Assembly: GCA_964251965.1 (NCBI GenBank)
Contig: CAXULQ010000008.1
Coordinates: forward strand, 1-64,000
Length of the DNA: 64,000 bases
Direction: 5' to 3'
DNA from: Mucilaginibacter_A sp964251965
GTDB taxonomy: Bacteria > Bacteroidota > Bacteroidia > Sphingobacteriales > Sphingobacteriaceae
The notes below the pieces were generated by a model. The model was not told the DNA's origin and searched no databases. It saw only the letters and a list, made by a program, of their open reading frames with translations. Made by a program: the position numbers and the translations under genes. Shown piece by piece: positions 42,054-51,199 of the stretch. Position 1 is the first letter of the stretch. Each line of letters starts with the position of its first letter.

Positions 42054-42590
42054 ATGGCAGAATTAGATACCTCCGGGGGTGGCAAGAAAGGCGGAGGAAA
42101 AGTAAGAAGTAAAAAAGCATCCACCCGTGTAGATTTAACCGCCATGGTAGATTTGGCTTTCTTATTAATTACGTTCTTTATGCTTACTACAACCTTAGCT
42201 AAACCACAAGCGATGGATCTAGGTATGCCAGATAAGGATGATATTAAAAAGGATCAGCTACCAGTTCCGGCTTCACGTACAATGTCGATATTGTTAGGCA
42301 GTAAAGACAAGTTGGAGTATTTTGTAGGTGAACCGGGAAAAGTTGCACCTACAATTACCAACTATGGAAAAAACGGGATCAGAAAGGCTTTACTTGACAA
42401 CTATCAAAAGATTAAGCAACAATCTGGAGGAAAAGAAATGATTGTTTTGATCAAGCCGTCGGACAAATCTGACTATCGTAATTTGGTTGATATTTTAGAC
42501 GAACTTAAAATAACAAACATTCAGATCTATGCTATTGTAGATATTGTAGGCAATGAAATTGAATCTTTAAAACGTGATGGTTTGTATTAA
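42054..42590 (+). CDS. exbD: ExbD-family biopolymer transporter, second copy
   Basis: A 178-residue second ExbD: a basic Gly/Lys-rich cytoplasmic tail (GGGKKGGGKVRSKKASTRVD), then LTAMVDLAFLLITFFMLTTT with the conserved Asp, and a periplasmic domain with MIVLIKPSDKSDYRNLVDIL and IYAIVDI. It starts 18 bases after the first ExbD gene and is followed by tonB after a spacer containing a dispersed-word copy (42600-42613). The two ExbD proteins probably form a heteromeric complex. Confidence 0.94.
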   Translation: MAELDTSGGGKKGGGKVRSKKASTRVDLTAMVDLAFLLITFFMLTTTLAKPQAMDLGMPDKDDIKKDQLPVPASRTMSILLGSKDKLEYFVGEPGKVAPTITNYGKNGIRKALLDNYQKIKQQSGGKEMIVLIKPSDKSDYRNLVDILDELKITNIQIYAIVDIVGNEIESLKRDGLY

Positions 42591-42645
42591 GTTTATGGCA
42601 ATAAAAACAGTATTTAAATCGTTAATTCAAATTAACTAAACAACC

Positions 42646-43479
42646 ATGGCAAAATTAGATATTTTAGATCCACAATGGATCGAGGTTGTTTTTAGTGGAC
42701 GTAACAAGGCTTACGGAGCTTATGTGCTTCGGAAAGAAAATGCAAAAACTTCAATTCGGGCTTTGGTAATAGCCAGCGTATTGTTCGTTTTAGCTATTTC
42801 TGCGCCAACCATTATTAACATGATTAAAGGTTTCATTCCCAAAGCGGATGAAAAAGTTAAAATTAATGAGGTAGTGTTAAAACCACCTCCGCCAGTGGAT
42901 ATGACGAAACCGCCGCCGCCACCGCCGCAGGTAGAACCACCGAAACCTAAAGTTGATCAGGTGCGTTTTCCGCCTCCGGTTGTTAAACCAGATAACGAGG
43001 TACAGGAAAAAGACCCACCAACGGTTAAGGAGTTGGAAGTAAAGGATCCAGGCCAAAAAGATCAAAAGGGTGATCCTAATCAAGACATTCGTATTGACGA
43101 GGCAGTTGGTAAGGCTGATATTACGCAAAAAGTAGTTGAAGAAAGTAATGATCCGGTAAGTTTTGCAGCAGTAGAAAAACTGCCAAAGTTTCCTGGAGGC
43201 GATGATGCATTCACAAAATACCTTGGAAAGATGATTCGTTATCCTGCAGTGGCAAAAGAAAACAACACTCAGGGTCGTGTTATTGTATCTTTTGTAGTTG
43301 AAAGAGATGGTAAGTTAACAGATATAAAAGTGTTACGTGATATTGGAGGTGGTTGCGGCGAAGAAGCCATTCGTGTTCTATCTAAATCACCAGCCTGGTC
43401 TCCAGGTATTCAAAATGGTAAACCAGTTCGTGTTGCTTACACTATGCCAATCAATTTCACACTTGCTGGCGATCAGTAG
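42646..43479 (+). CDS. tonB: Energy transducer TonB
   Basis: A 277-residue TonB protein. A cytoplasmic N-terminus (NKAYGAYVLRKENAKTSIRA) precedes a membrane helix (ALVIASVLFVLAISAPTII), a proline-rich periplasm-spanning region (about 78-115, with PPPPPP and KPKVDQVRFPPPV) and a C-terminal TonB domain with FPGGDDAFTKYLGKMIRYP, QGRVIVSFVVERDG and SPAWSPGIQNGKPV. It transmits energy from ExbB/ExbD to outer-membrane receptors. The operon continues with a small membrane protein. Confidence 0.96.
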   Translation: MAKLDILDPQWIEVVFSGRNKAYGAYVLRKENAKTSIRALVIASVLFVLAISAPTIINMIKGFIPKADEKVKINEVVLKPPPPVDMTKPPPPPPQVEPPKPKVDQVRFPPPVVKPDNEVQEKDPPTVKELEVKDPGQKDQKGDPNQDIRIDEAVGKADITQKVVEESNDPVSFAAVEKLPKFPGGDDAFTKYLGKMIRYPAVAKENNTQGRVIVSFVVERDGKLTDIKVLRDIGGGCGEEAIRVLSKSPAWSPGIQNGKPVRVAYTMPINFTLAGDQ

Positions 43480-43487
43480 TTTATGTA

Positions 43488-43712
43488 ATGATAAATATGT
43501 TTGATTTTAAGCAGAAACCGCTCAAAGAGCGGTTTCTGCTTATTTTAGGGCTGGTTATATTCATTTGTTTTTTTGGGTTAGGACTAATGATTATGTTCTG
43601 GAATAAGCTTCCCTTAAATATGTCGTCTACCCGAAGGTATTTATTTGGATCTGTAACCATACTTTATTCAATTCTCCGTTTTTCCCGATTGTTAAAAAAA
43701 GATGAGGTTTAA
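43488..43712 (+). CDS. Small two-helix membrane protein after tonB
   Basis: A 74-residue membrane protein: a short basic N-terminus (FDFKQKPLKERF), a first helix LLILGLVIFICFFGLGLMIMF, a linker SSTRR, and a second helix LFGSVTILYSILRFSRL. I know of no assigned function, but the position between tonB and a periplasmic binding protein suggests an accessory role. ATG 43488 or 43497 could start it. A perfect 14-base hairpin covers codons 8-18, and the gene overlaps the next by 11 bases. Confidence 0.7.
   Translation: MINMFDFKQKPLKERFLLILGLVIFICFFGLGLMIMFWNKLPLNMSSTRRYLFGSVTILYSILRFSRLLKKDEV
43509..43542 (+). terminator. Hairpin within the 5' end of a gene
   Basis: AAGCAGAAACCGCT (43509-43522) and AGCGGTTTCTGCTT (43528-43541) form a perfect stem around CAAAG, followed by ATTTTAGG. 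It lies just after tonB and inside the start of the next coding region: a candidate attenuator or weak terminator that would reduce expression of the downstream genes. Confidence 0.65.
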
Positions 43713-44622
43713 AAAAATAAGCTTTCTTAATAGTCTGATATTATTACTGTTTACAATTACAGCATGTAATCAAAGTAACACAGGCAATACTTCGGACACA
43801 TTTGTCTCAGGAAATTATCAATTTGTATTTGACGAGTCACTTTCTCCGCTTTTGGATCAGGAATTATATGTATTCAAATCCAGCTTTCCTGGTGCAAAAC
43901 CTGATGTTATTTATCGGCCGGAAAATAAGATTTTAGATTTAATATTAAACGATAAAGCGCGGTTTGCAGTGATGGGACGAACACTTTATCCTGAAGAAGC
44001 GAAAGTATTATATAATAGAAATTTGCCTCCAAAAATTGGTAAGATAGCTATCGACGCGATAACGTTAATTGTTGCTAAAGATGCTACAGATACATCAATG
44101 TTGTTATCAGACGTAAAAGGATTATTTAGTGGAAATACAAAAAGTGATAAAATTCTTGTTTTTGATAGTCCAAATTCAAGTGTTATCAATTATTTAAAAA
44201 CTTTTACAGGTGTAGAAAAAACAGAACAAAAAAATATATTTGCCCTTAAAAACAGTAAGGAGGTGATTAAATATGTTGCTACACATCAAAATGCTATCGG
44301 TTTCGTTAGTTACAGTTGGCTAACAGAACCTGATGCAGACTATTCAGCAGCAACTAAAAGTATTAAAATAGTAGGTATTAAAGATGATAAAGCTAAAGAC
44401 GCAGATAAAGCGTATATTAAACCGACACAATCAAGCATTGCGTTAAACCAATATCCTTTAACAAGGTCTGTTTATGTGATAGATTGTACAGGTAAAGTAG
44501 GTTTAGGAACAGGATTTGCTTCTTTTTTACAAAGTGAAAGGGGACAAAAAATAATTCTGAGATCAGGTTTGCTACCAGATTCCCTGCCTACAAGAGAAAT
44601 TAATATTAAAAAAGAATTATAA
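43702..44622 (+). CDS. PstS-like substrate-binding lipoprotein
   Basis: A 306-residue lipoprotein (LLFTITAC lipobox) of the PBP-like superfamily that includes phosphate-binding PstS. The fold is suggested by LYVFKSSFPGAKPDVIYRPE, FAVMGRTLYPEEAKVL, KIAIDAITLIVAKDA, ENKILDL and QNAIGFVSYSWL. The ligand may be phosphate or another anion; the TG-S-P phosphate loop of PstS is not obvious. It is the usual companion of the exbB-exbD-exbD-tonB cluster in this group, suggesting a link between TonB energisation and this protein. Confidence 0.85.
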   Translation: MRFKKISFLNSLILLLFTITACNQSNTGNTSDTFVSGNYQFVFDESLSPLLDQELYVFKSSFPGAKPDVIYRPENKILDLILNDKARFAVMGRTLYPEEAKVLYNRNLPPKIGKIAIDAITLIVAKDATDTSMLLSDVKGLFSGNTKSDKILVFDSPNSSVINYLKTFTGVEKTEQKNIFALKNSKEVIKYVATHQNAIGFVSYSWLTEPDADYSAATKSIKIVGIKDDKAKDADKAYIKPTQSSIALNQYPLTRSVYVIDCTGKVGLGTGFASFLQSERGQKIILRSGLLPDSLPTREINIKKEL

Positions 44623-44643
44623 ATTAACAATAGAATTTTAACT

Positions 44644-46347
44644 ATGAAAATGATCAATAAAGCAGTAATGACCATTTCCGGTTTAGCTATATTAAGTTCT
44701 TCTGCTTTTGCACAAAGCTTGGCCGATGCCAAAAAAGCATTGGACGCAGAACAATACCAGAAGGCTGAATCAATGCTGAAAAACTTAACGCAAACACAAG
44801 CGACAAAAGATGAAAATTATTTTTATCTGGGCTGGTTATATTTAAAAACAGAATATTCTGATTCTGCAAGAGCCACTTTTACCAAAGGTATTAGTGTAAA
44901 TCCAAAATCTGCTTTAAATTATGCTGGTTTGGGAGCTGTAGATCGGATAGATAAAAATACAGCTTCTGCAAAATCAAACTTTGATAAAGCAATTGCCTCT
45001 ACCGATAAAAAAGATACTGAACCTTATGTTTATATAGGTAAAGCTTACTTATTAGCACCAAACCCGGATGCAAATTCTGCTATTCAGATTTTACAAAGAG
45101 GAATTGCTGCTAATTCAAAAGACAAAAATCCTGAGTTGTACGCTGCTTTGGGTGATGCTTACCGTACTCAATTGAAAAATACAGAAGCTTATGATAATTA
45201 CACTCAGGCATTAAGTGTTAATCCGAAAATGGTAAGTGCTGTAGTTGCAACTGGCGTAATTTGGAAGCAAGCTAACAATTACGAAGATTCTGAAAAAGAA
45301 TATCGTAGAGCATTGGCCATCGACCCTAATTATGGCCCTGCTTATCGCGAGTTAGCAGAAACTTATTTAAGATGGGGTAAAAACAGTACGTTGGCAGTGT
45401 CCACTCAAAAATATTCTCAAGCTGTTGATTTCTATAAGAAGTATTTAGACTTAACCGACAGGTCTATAGATTCTCGAATGAATTATGCCCGTTTCTTAGT
45501 CTATGCACAGGATTATAAAGGCTTAGAACAGGAAACTAATGAAATAGCAAAATTAGCTCCTAAAAACAACTTATTGGTTTATCGTTATTTGGGATATGCC
45601 GCTTATGAAAATAAAAATTATCCTGCTGGACTGGATGCTTTAAATAAATTTATTACTCAGGCAGATCCAAAAAGGGTTATCCCAATGGATTATTTGTATT
45701 TGGGCCGTTTGCAAATTGCATCGGGACAAGATTCTACAGGTATCAATTCAATTAGAAAAGCAATTAGTCTTGATACCACTCAAGTTGAAGGTTATGGTGA
45801 TGTAGCTAAATCTTTATATACCCAAAAAAAGTATGTTGAAGCTGGTGATGCTTATAAAGCTTTTGTCACAAAATCCCGTCAGGCTACTTTAAATGATTAT
45901 TTACGAGAAGGCATAAGTTATTACAACGCTTTCAAAGCACAATATTATAGTACTGCTACCCCAAAACCGGTGGCTGATACGTCTTTACTTGTGAAAGCTG
46001 ATTCGGCGTTTAGTTATATCCAACACCATGCTGCTGCTCCCCAAGCTTCAGTAGCATTATATCAAGCCAGAGCTAACGATCTTAAAGAACCAAGCCGTAA
46101 TACGTCGATGGGTTATGCTAAGCCTTATTATGAGCAATATATTCAATTGATAACTGCAAAAAGCCCTGTTGCTGATGCTGACAAGATATTTCTTGGCGAA
46201 GCTTACGCTTACTTAGGCACTTATTATGAATATAAAGAAAAAGATGCTACAAAAGCCGCAGAGAATTTTAGTAAAGCTTTAGAGAATGATCCGACTAACA
46301 GGCAGGCGAAAGCTTATACAGACCGTAGTAAAGGGAAAAGTAAGTAA
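44644..46347 (+). CDS. Secreted TPR-repeat protein
   Basis: A 567-residue periplasmic or outer-membrane-associated protein. After a signal peptide (ISGLAILSSSAFAQSL) come at least ten tetratricopeptide-like repeats, with ADAKKALDAEQYQKAESML at the start and repeated ALxxNPK-type turns (ISVNPKSALNYAGLG, LAIDPNYGPAYRELAETY, NDPTNRQAKAYTDR). A protein-interaction scaffold is expected; the partner is unknown. It ends the TonB-associated operon, before a strong terminator. A dispersed-word copy at 45376-45389 encodes GKNS. Confidence 0.88.
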   Translation: MKMINKAVMTISGLAILSSSAFAQSLADAKKALDAEQYQKAESMLKNLTQTQATKDENYFYLGWLYLKTEYSDSARATFTKGISVNPKSALNYAGLGAVDRIDKNTASAKSNFDKAIASTDKKDTEPYVYIGKAYLLAPNPDANSAIQILQRGIAANSKDKNPELYAALGDAYRTQLKNTEAYDNYTQALSVNPKMVSAVVATGVIWKQANNYEDSEKEYRRALAIDPNYGPAYRELAETYLRWGKNSTLAVSTQKYSQAVDFYKKYLDLTDRSIDSRMNYARFLVYAQDYKGLEQETNEIAKLAPKNNLLVYRYLGYAAYENKNYPAGLDALNKFITQADPKRVIPMDYLYLGRLQIASGQDSTGINSIRKAISLDTTQVEGYGDVAKSLYTQKKYVEAGDAYKAFVTKSRQATLNDYLREGISYYNAFKAQYYSTATPKPVADTSLLVKADSAFSYIQHHAAAPQASVALYQARANDLKEPSRNTSMGYAKPYYEQYIQLITAKSPVADADKIFLGEAYAYLGTYYEYKEKDATKAAENFSKALENDPTNRQAKAYTDRSKGKSK

Positions 46348-46368
46348 AATGCAATTTGTATAGTTTAA

Positions 46369-46395
46369 AGGGCCTCTTTTAAGAGGCCTTTTTTA
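46369..46395 (+). terminator. Terminator of the TonB operon
   Basis: GGCCTCTT and AAGAGGCC form an eight-pair stem with a TT loop, followed by a run of T at 46389-46394. It ends the operon before nuoA. Confidence 0.85.
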
Positions 46396-46431
46396 TATTT
46401 GATGAATTTTGTAATTAAATTTTAATTAAAT

Positions 46432-46803
46432 ATGGAAACACAAAGCTTACCGATAAATTACCTTCCGATCATATTTCAAATGGTTGTGGCTCTCGGATTT
46501 GTATTCACTACCATGTTTGCTACTCATAAATTAGGTCCTACAAGAAGCACTAAAGATAAACTGACACCATTTGAATCTGGAATAGAAGTGATCGGAAATG
46601 CGCGTACCCCAGTTTCTATTAAGTATTTTTTAGTGGCAATCTTGTTTGTGCTGTTTGATGTGGAAGTAATTTTTATGTATCCATGGGCAGTAAATTTTCG
46701 GGATTTAGGTACTGATGGCATGATAGAAATGTTTGTTTTCATGGGAACTCTGCTTCTTGGGTTTATTTATATCCTAAAAAAGAAAGCATTAGATTGGGAT
46801 TAG
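46432..46803 (+). CDS. nuoA: NADH-quinone oxidoreductase subunit A
   Basis: The 123-residue membrane subunit A of complex I, with three helices (LPIIFQMVVALGFVFTTMFA, KYFLVAILFVLFDVEVIFMY, MFVFMGTLLLGFIYILKKKA). The FDVEVIFMYPWA motif carries conserved acidic residues next to the quinone cavity. A TATATTTG box at 46394-46401, just after the terminator, resembles a -7 element and could start the whole nuo transcript. The 118-base gap to nuoB is unusually large within the cluster. Confidence 0.97.
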   Translation: METQSLPINYLPIIFQMVVALGFVFTTMFATHKLGPTRSTKDKLTPFESGIEVIGNARTPVSIKYFLVAILFVLFDVEVIFMYPWAVNFRDLGTDGMIEMFVFMGTLLLGFIYILKKKALDWD

Positions 46804-46921
46804 TGACTGTAGAATTATTCTAAATTAGTTAAGTGTAATATTAAGAAGGCTTTGCACAAAGTTTATTGTTGTAAATTCGCGTTTATCTCTTGCAAGGAGA
46901 TGTATTTTTTGGCATTAAAAT

Positions 46922-47464
46922 ATGAGTGATATTAAGTTAGTTGAAGCGCCGCCAGGTGTAGAAGGTTCTGGATTTTTTGCCACTTCTTTGGATAAAGCAG
47001 TAGGAATGGCTCGTTCACATTCATTATGGCCTTTGCCTTTTGCTACTTCATGCTGTGGAATTGAATTTATGGCCACTATGGGTTCACACTATGACTTAGC
47101 CAGGTTTGGAGCAGAAAGATTAAGTTTTTCTCCGCGTCAGGCAGATTTGTTAATGGTGATGGGAACGATTGCGAAAAAAATGGCTCCGGTTCTACGTCAG
47201 GTTTATTTGCAAATGGCAGAACCGCGTTGGGTGATGGCAGTTGGTGCCTGTGCTTCCAGCGGTGGTATTTTTGATACTTATTCCGTTTTACAAGGTATTG
47301 ATGAGATTATTCCGGTTGATGTTTACGTTCCGGGTTGTCCGCCTCGGCCAGAAGGAATAATCGATGGGTTTATGAATATTCAAAAATTAGTGCAAACAGA
47401 AAGCGGCAGACGAAGAGAAGCACCAGAATATAAAGAGTTGTTGGCTAAATACGGAATCCAATAA
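46922..47464 (+). CDS. nuoB: NADH-quinone oxidoreductase subunit B
   Basis: The 180-residue peripheral subunit that holds the terminal cluster N2. The ligands are visible in TSCCGIEFMATMGSHYD, GACASSGGIFDTYSVLQGID and VPGCPPRPEG. It donates electrons to quinone at the membrane interface with NuoD. The stop overlaps the nuoC start by one base. Confidence 0.98.
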   Translation: MSDIKLVEAPPGVEGSGFFATSLDKAVGMARSHSLWPLPFATSCCGIEFMATMGSHYDLARFGAERLSFSPRQADLLMVMGTIAKKMAPVLRQVYLQMAEPRWVMAVGACASSGGIFDTYSVLQGIDEIIPVDVYVPGCPPRPEGIIDGFMNIQKLVQTESGRRREAPEYKELLAKYGIQ

Positions 47465-47967
47465 TGGGTAAGGTTTCTAATGAAGAAGTTATCAAGCAGT
47501 TAAGTTTGAAATTTGGTGAGCATGTTTCTCTGCTTGCAGAACCTTCTGATTTATCAAATTTTGAAACTTCTCGTGAGCAGATTACCGATGTGCTTACATT
47601 TTTAAAAACTGATCCAACGCTTCAATTTAATTATTTAACCGATATTACTGCCGTTCATTATCCTGACAAGGAAAAGCAATTTGCAGTAGTATATCATTTA
47701 CATAGTTTTATAAATAATATCCGTATCAGGGTCAAGGTTTTTCTTTCAGAAAATGATGTACATATTCCAACCGCCACTGAATTATGGAATGGCGCTAATT
47801 GGATGGAGCGTGAAACATATGATTATTTCGGAATTGAGTTTGAAGGACATCCTGATTTAAGAAGGATTTTAAATGTGGATGATATGGTTGCTTTTCCAAT
47901 GCGAAAAGAGTTTCCATTGGAAGATCCAAACCGTGTAGATAAAAGAGATTATTTTTTTGGTAGATAG
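47464..47967 (+). CDS. nuoC: NADH-quinone oxidoreductase subunit C
   Basis: The 167-residue 30-kDa-type subunit, a separate gene here rather than fused to nuoD as in E. coli. The signature region is TATELWNGANWMERETYDYF, then GIEFEGHPDLRRIL and FPMRKEFPLEDP, matching the conserved ERE-x-YD-F and HPDLRRIL motifs. It forms part of the connecting module with NuoB and NuoD. Confidence 0.97.
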   Translation: MGKVSNEEVIKQLSLKFGEHVSLLAEPSDLSNFETSREQITDVLTFLKTDPTLQFNYLTDITAVHYPDKEKQFAVVYHLHSFINNIRIRVKVFLSENDVHIPTATELWNGANWMERETYDYFGIEFEGHPDLRRILNVDDMVAFPMRKEFPLEDPNRVDKRDYFFGR

Positions 47968-47980
47968 GAGCTAAATATAA

Positions 47981-49192
47981 ATGGAAAATTTTCCTGTTTT
48001 TACTGATAACGATCCACAGGATTCGCCTACAACGTTAAATCTCGGTCCAACACATCCGGCAACGCATGGCGTGTTTCAAAATGTATTGCAAATGGACGGG
48101 GAAAGGATTGTCAGCGGCGTTTCTACCATTGGCTATATTCACCGTGCTTTTGAAAAAATTGCCGAACACCGGCCTTTTTATCAAATAACTCCTTTAACAG
48201 ACCGTATGAACTACTGCTCGTCGCCCATCAACAATATGGGCTGGCATATGACAGTAGAAAAGTTACTGGACATCAAAACACCAAAACGGGTAGATTATCT
48301 ACGGGTAATTGTGATGGAATTGGCCCGTATTTCAGATCATATTATTTGCAATGGCGTTCTTGGTGTAGATACTGGCGCTTTTACCGGTTTTTTATATATG
48401 ATGGAATACCGCGAAGCCATATATGAAATTTATGAAGAAGTTTGCGGTTCTCGTTTAACTACAAATATTGGCCGCATCGGTGGTTTTGAGCGAGATTTCA
48501 ACGAAATTGCTTTTAGAAAAATTCGTAAATTTTTAGTTGATTTTCCTCCGGTTTTAAAAGAATTTGAATCTCTTTTTACCCGTAACCGTATTTTTATTGA
48601 TCGTACGCGTGGTGTTGCGCCGGTAGATGCAGAAACTGCTTTAAGTTATAGTTGGAGTGGTCCGATTTTACGCGCTACAGGTGTAGATTACGATGTACGC
48701 GCCATGGAACCATACAGTTCTTACGAAGATTTTGATTTTGAAATCCCGGTAGGAACAAACGGCGATGTTTACAACCGTTTTATGGTTCGTAACGAAGAGA
48801 TGAAACAAAGCATGCGCATGATTGACCAGGCTTTGAAAAAGATTGAAAAAGAACCAAAAGGGGTTTTCCATGCGGATGTTCCGGATTATTATCTTCCTCC
48901 AAAACAGGAAGTGTATAATAACATGGAAGCATTGATCTATCACTTTAAAATTGTAATGGGTGAAGTAAAAACACCGGTAAAAGAAGTATATCACGCGGTA
49001 GAAGGCGGCAACGGAGAACTCGGTTTTTATCTGATTAACGATGGTGGACGTTCACCTTTCCGTTTACATTTCCGCAGGCCAAGCTTCATCAACTATCAAA
49101 TGTATGCACCGATGAGTCAAGGCATGCTTTTGTCGGATGCAATTATCAACATGAGTAGTTTAAATATTATTGCAGGAGAATTAGATGCTTAA
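47981..49192 (+). CDS. nuoD: NADH-quinone oxidoreductase subunit D
   Basis: The 403-residue 49-kDa subunit that lines the quinone pocket. It has LGPTHPATHGVFQNVLQMDG, YIHRAFEKIAEHRPFYQITP with the pocket histidine, and RIGGFERDF. The C-terminus ends IIAGELDA instead of the usual DR. The 3' end overlaps nuoE by eight bases. A word copy at 48976-48989 encodes VKEV within the conserved EVYHAVEGG region. Confidence 0.97.
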   Translation: MENFPVFTDNDPQDSPTTLNLGPTHPATHGVFQNVLQMDGERIVSGVSTIGYIHRAFEKIAEHRPFYQITPLTDRMNYCSSPINNMGWHMTVEKLLDIKTPKRVDYLRVIVMELARISDHIICNGVLGVDTGAFTGFLYMMEYREAIYEIYEEVCGSRLTTNIGRIGGFERDFNEIAFRKIRKFLVDFPPVLKEFESLFTRNRIFIDRTRGVAPVDAETALSYSWSGPILRATGVDYDVRAMEPYSSYEDFDFEIPVGTNGDVYNRFMVRNEEMKQSMRMIDQALKKIEKEPKGVFHADVPDYYLPPKQEVYNNMEALIYHFKIVMGEVKTPVKEVYHAVEGGNGELGFYLINDGGRSPFRLHFRRPSFINYQMYAPMSQGMLLSDAIINMSSLNIIAGELDA

Positions 49193-49733
49193 AATTGAAG
49201 AAACTACCGTAGTACATGAGTTTTCTTCTCAGTTGTACCAGCAATTTGTAGATATTGTTAGCCGCTATCCTGTAGAACAACCTAAAGCAGCCTTGTTGCC
49301 TATTTTACATGTAGTGCAGGCAGAATTTGGCTGGTTAAGTGTGGATGCCATGGACAAAGTAGCATCATATTTAGATATTCAGCCGATTGAAGTTTACGAA
49401 GTCGCTTCTTTTTATACCATGTATTTTCTTCGTCCGCAAGGAAAATATATGCTGGAAGTTTGTAGGACCGGACCTTGCTGCTTGGTTGGTGCAGAAAAGA
49501 TTATGAAATACATTGAACAAAAATTAGGTGTCAAAGAAGGTGATGTAACGGCAGATGGCATGTTTAGCTGGCGAGGTGTAGAATGTTTGGCTGCGTGTGG
49601 TTTTGCTCCGGTTTTACAAATCGGGCCGGAATATAATTTTTATGAGAATTTGACGGAAGAAAAAGTTGATCAGCTAATCAAAAATTTAAGTGCTAAAAGA
49701 AGCATTGGTACAAACCCACAACTGACGAATTGA
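49185..49733 (+). CDS. nuoE: NADH-quinone oxidoreductase subunit E
   Basis: The 182-residue 24-kDa subunit with a thioredoxin-like fold and a [2Fe-2S] cluster: VCRTGPCCLVGAEKI and ECLAACGFAPVLQIG carry the four cysteines. A short tail (SAKRSIGTNPQLTN) extends past the family core and is encoded in part by a dispersed-word copy at 49693-49706; the extra residues look non-essential. It forms the NADH module with NuoF and NuoG. Confidence 0.97.
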   Translation: MLKIEETTVVHEFSSQLYQQFVDIVSRYPVEQPKAALLPILHVVQAEFGWLSVDAMDKVASYLDIQPIEVYEVASFYTMYFLRPQGKYMLEVCRTGPCCLVGAEKIMKYIEQKLGVKEGDVTADGMFSWRGVECLAACGFAPVLQIGPEYNFYENLTEEKVDQLIKNLSAKRSIGTNPQLTN

Positions 49734-49734
49734 T

Positions 49735-51099
49735 ATGGGACGAAAATTACTTTTAGAACATATAAACGTTGAAGGCATCAATACTTTTGATGTTTACCGT
49801 TCCAAAGGCGGTTATACTTCAGTAGAAAAAGCTTTAAAAACACTTACTCCGGAAGCAATTGTGGAGGAAGTAAAAAAATCAGGTTTACGCGGACGCGGCG
49901 GTGCCGGTTTTCCTACCGGGATGAAGTGGGGCTTTTTAGCGAAACCGGAAGGTAAGCCGCGTTATTTGGTTTGCAACGCAGATGAATCTGAACCGGGAAC
50001 TTTTAAAGACCGTTTTTTAATGACTAAAATTCCTCATCTTTTGATTGAAGGAATGATTATCGGCAGTTTTGCTTTAGGCGCTAAAACTTCTTACATCTAC
50101 GTTCGTGGTGAGATGATGCCGCAAATCCGCATTTTAGAAAAAGCAATTGCCGAAGCTAAAAATGCAGGATTTTTAGGAAAAAACATATTAGGAACAGGTT
50201 ACGATCTGGAATTATATGTGCAGCCAGGCGGCGGCGCTTACATCTGCGGAGAAGAAACCGCATTAATTGAATCTTTGGAAGGCAAACGCGGAAACCCTCG
50301 CATTAAACCACCTTTTCCGGCAATTGCTGGTTTGTGGGGCTGCCCAACTGTTGTTAATAATGTAGAATCTATTGCAGCAGTTGTGCCAATTATTCGGGAT
50401 GGCGGAGAAGAATATGCAAAAATCGGAGTTGGCAGAAGCACAGGAACCAAATTGATTTCGGCTTCAGGCAACATTGTAAAACCTGGAATTTACGAAATAG
50501 AACTTGGTGTACCCGTAGAAGAATTTATTTATTCTGATGAATACTGCGGAGGAATAGCAAACGGCAAACGTTTAAAAGCAGTTGTAGCCGGAGGTTCTTC
50601 GGTTCCGATTTTACCGGCTAATTTAATTACTAAAACGATTAATCAGGAGCCAAGATTAATGAGTTACGAATCCTTATCAGATGGTGGTTTTGCAACTGGC
50701 TCGATGATGGGTTCTGGCGGTTTTATTGCTTTTGATGAAGATCAATGTATCGTTCGAAATACCTGGAATTTTGCCCGTTTTTATCACCATGAAAGTTGCG
50801 GACAATGTTCACCTTGCCGTGAAGGAACTGGTTGGATGGAAAAAGTTTTGCACCGATTGGAATACGGACACGGAAAACTAAGCGATATTGATTTGCTGGT
50901 TGATGTTGCACGAAAAATAGAAGGAAACACCATTTGTCCGTTAGGTGACGCTGCTGCCTGGCCAGTTGCTAGTGCGATCCGTCATTTTAGAGATGAATTT
51001 GAATGGCATGTAACCGAACCAAAGCTTTGTTTAGAACGCAATTATGGTTTGGCGCATTATGCAGATCCGCTAACAAGGCCAGAACCTGTTGCAGTATAA
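49735..51099 (+). CDS. nuoF: NADH-quinone oxidoreductase subunit F
   Basis: The 454-residue 51-kDa subunit that binds NADH, FMN and cluster N3. Visible are SGLRGRGGAGFPTGMKWGF (NADH/FMN loop), CNADESEPGTFKDRFL, GAYICGEETALIESLEG and the cluster motif ESCGQCSPCREGTGW with the distant GNTICPLGDAAAW. First electron acceptor from NADH. Confidence 0.98.
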   Translation: MGRKLLLEHINVEGINTFDVYRSKGGYTSVEKALKTLTPEAIVEEVKKSGLRGRGGAGFPTGMKWGFLAKPEGKPRYLVCNADESEPGTFKDRFLMTKIPHLLIEGMIIGSFALGAKTSYIYVRGEMMPQIRILEKAIAEAKNAGFLGKNILGTGYDLELYVQPGGGAYICGEETALIESLEGKRGNPRIKPPFPAIAGLWGCPTVVNNVESIAAVVPIIRDGGEEYAKIGVGRSTGTKLISASGNIVKPGIYEIELGVPVEEFIYSDEYCGGIANGKRLKAVVAGGSSVPILPANLITKTINQEPRLMSYESLSDGGFATGSMMGSGGFIAFDEDQCIVRNTWNFARFYHHESCGQCSPCREGTGWMEKVLHRLEYGHGKLSDIDLLVDVARKIEGNTICPLGDAAAWPVASAIRHFRDEFEWHVTEPKLCLERNYGLAHYADPLTRPEPVAV

Positions 51100-51109
51100 A
51101 AAAATAGGT

Positions 51110-51145
51110 GATAAAAGAAGTATTACTATTAATGCTTCTTTTATC
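51110..51145 (+). repeat. Inverted word pair between nuoF and nuoG
   Basis: GATAAAAGAAGTAT (51110-51123) and ATGCTTCTTTTATC (51132-51145), one mismatch, loop of eight bases. It could act as a weak terminator or a processing hairpin in the nuo transcript. Preceding AAAATAGGT fits the extension. Confidence 0.85.
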
Positions 51146-51199
51146 GTACAAAAATTAGCACTTAAATTTTAAGTCTTTATTGTTAATTGGAGATTAAGA

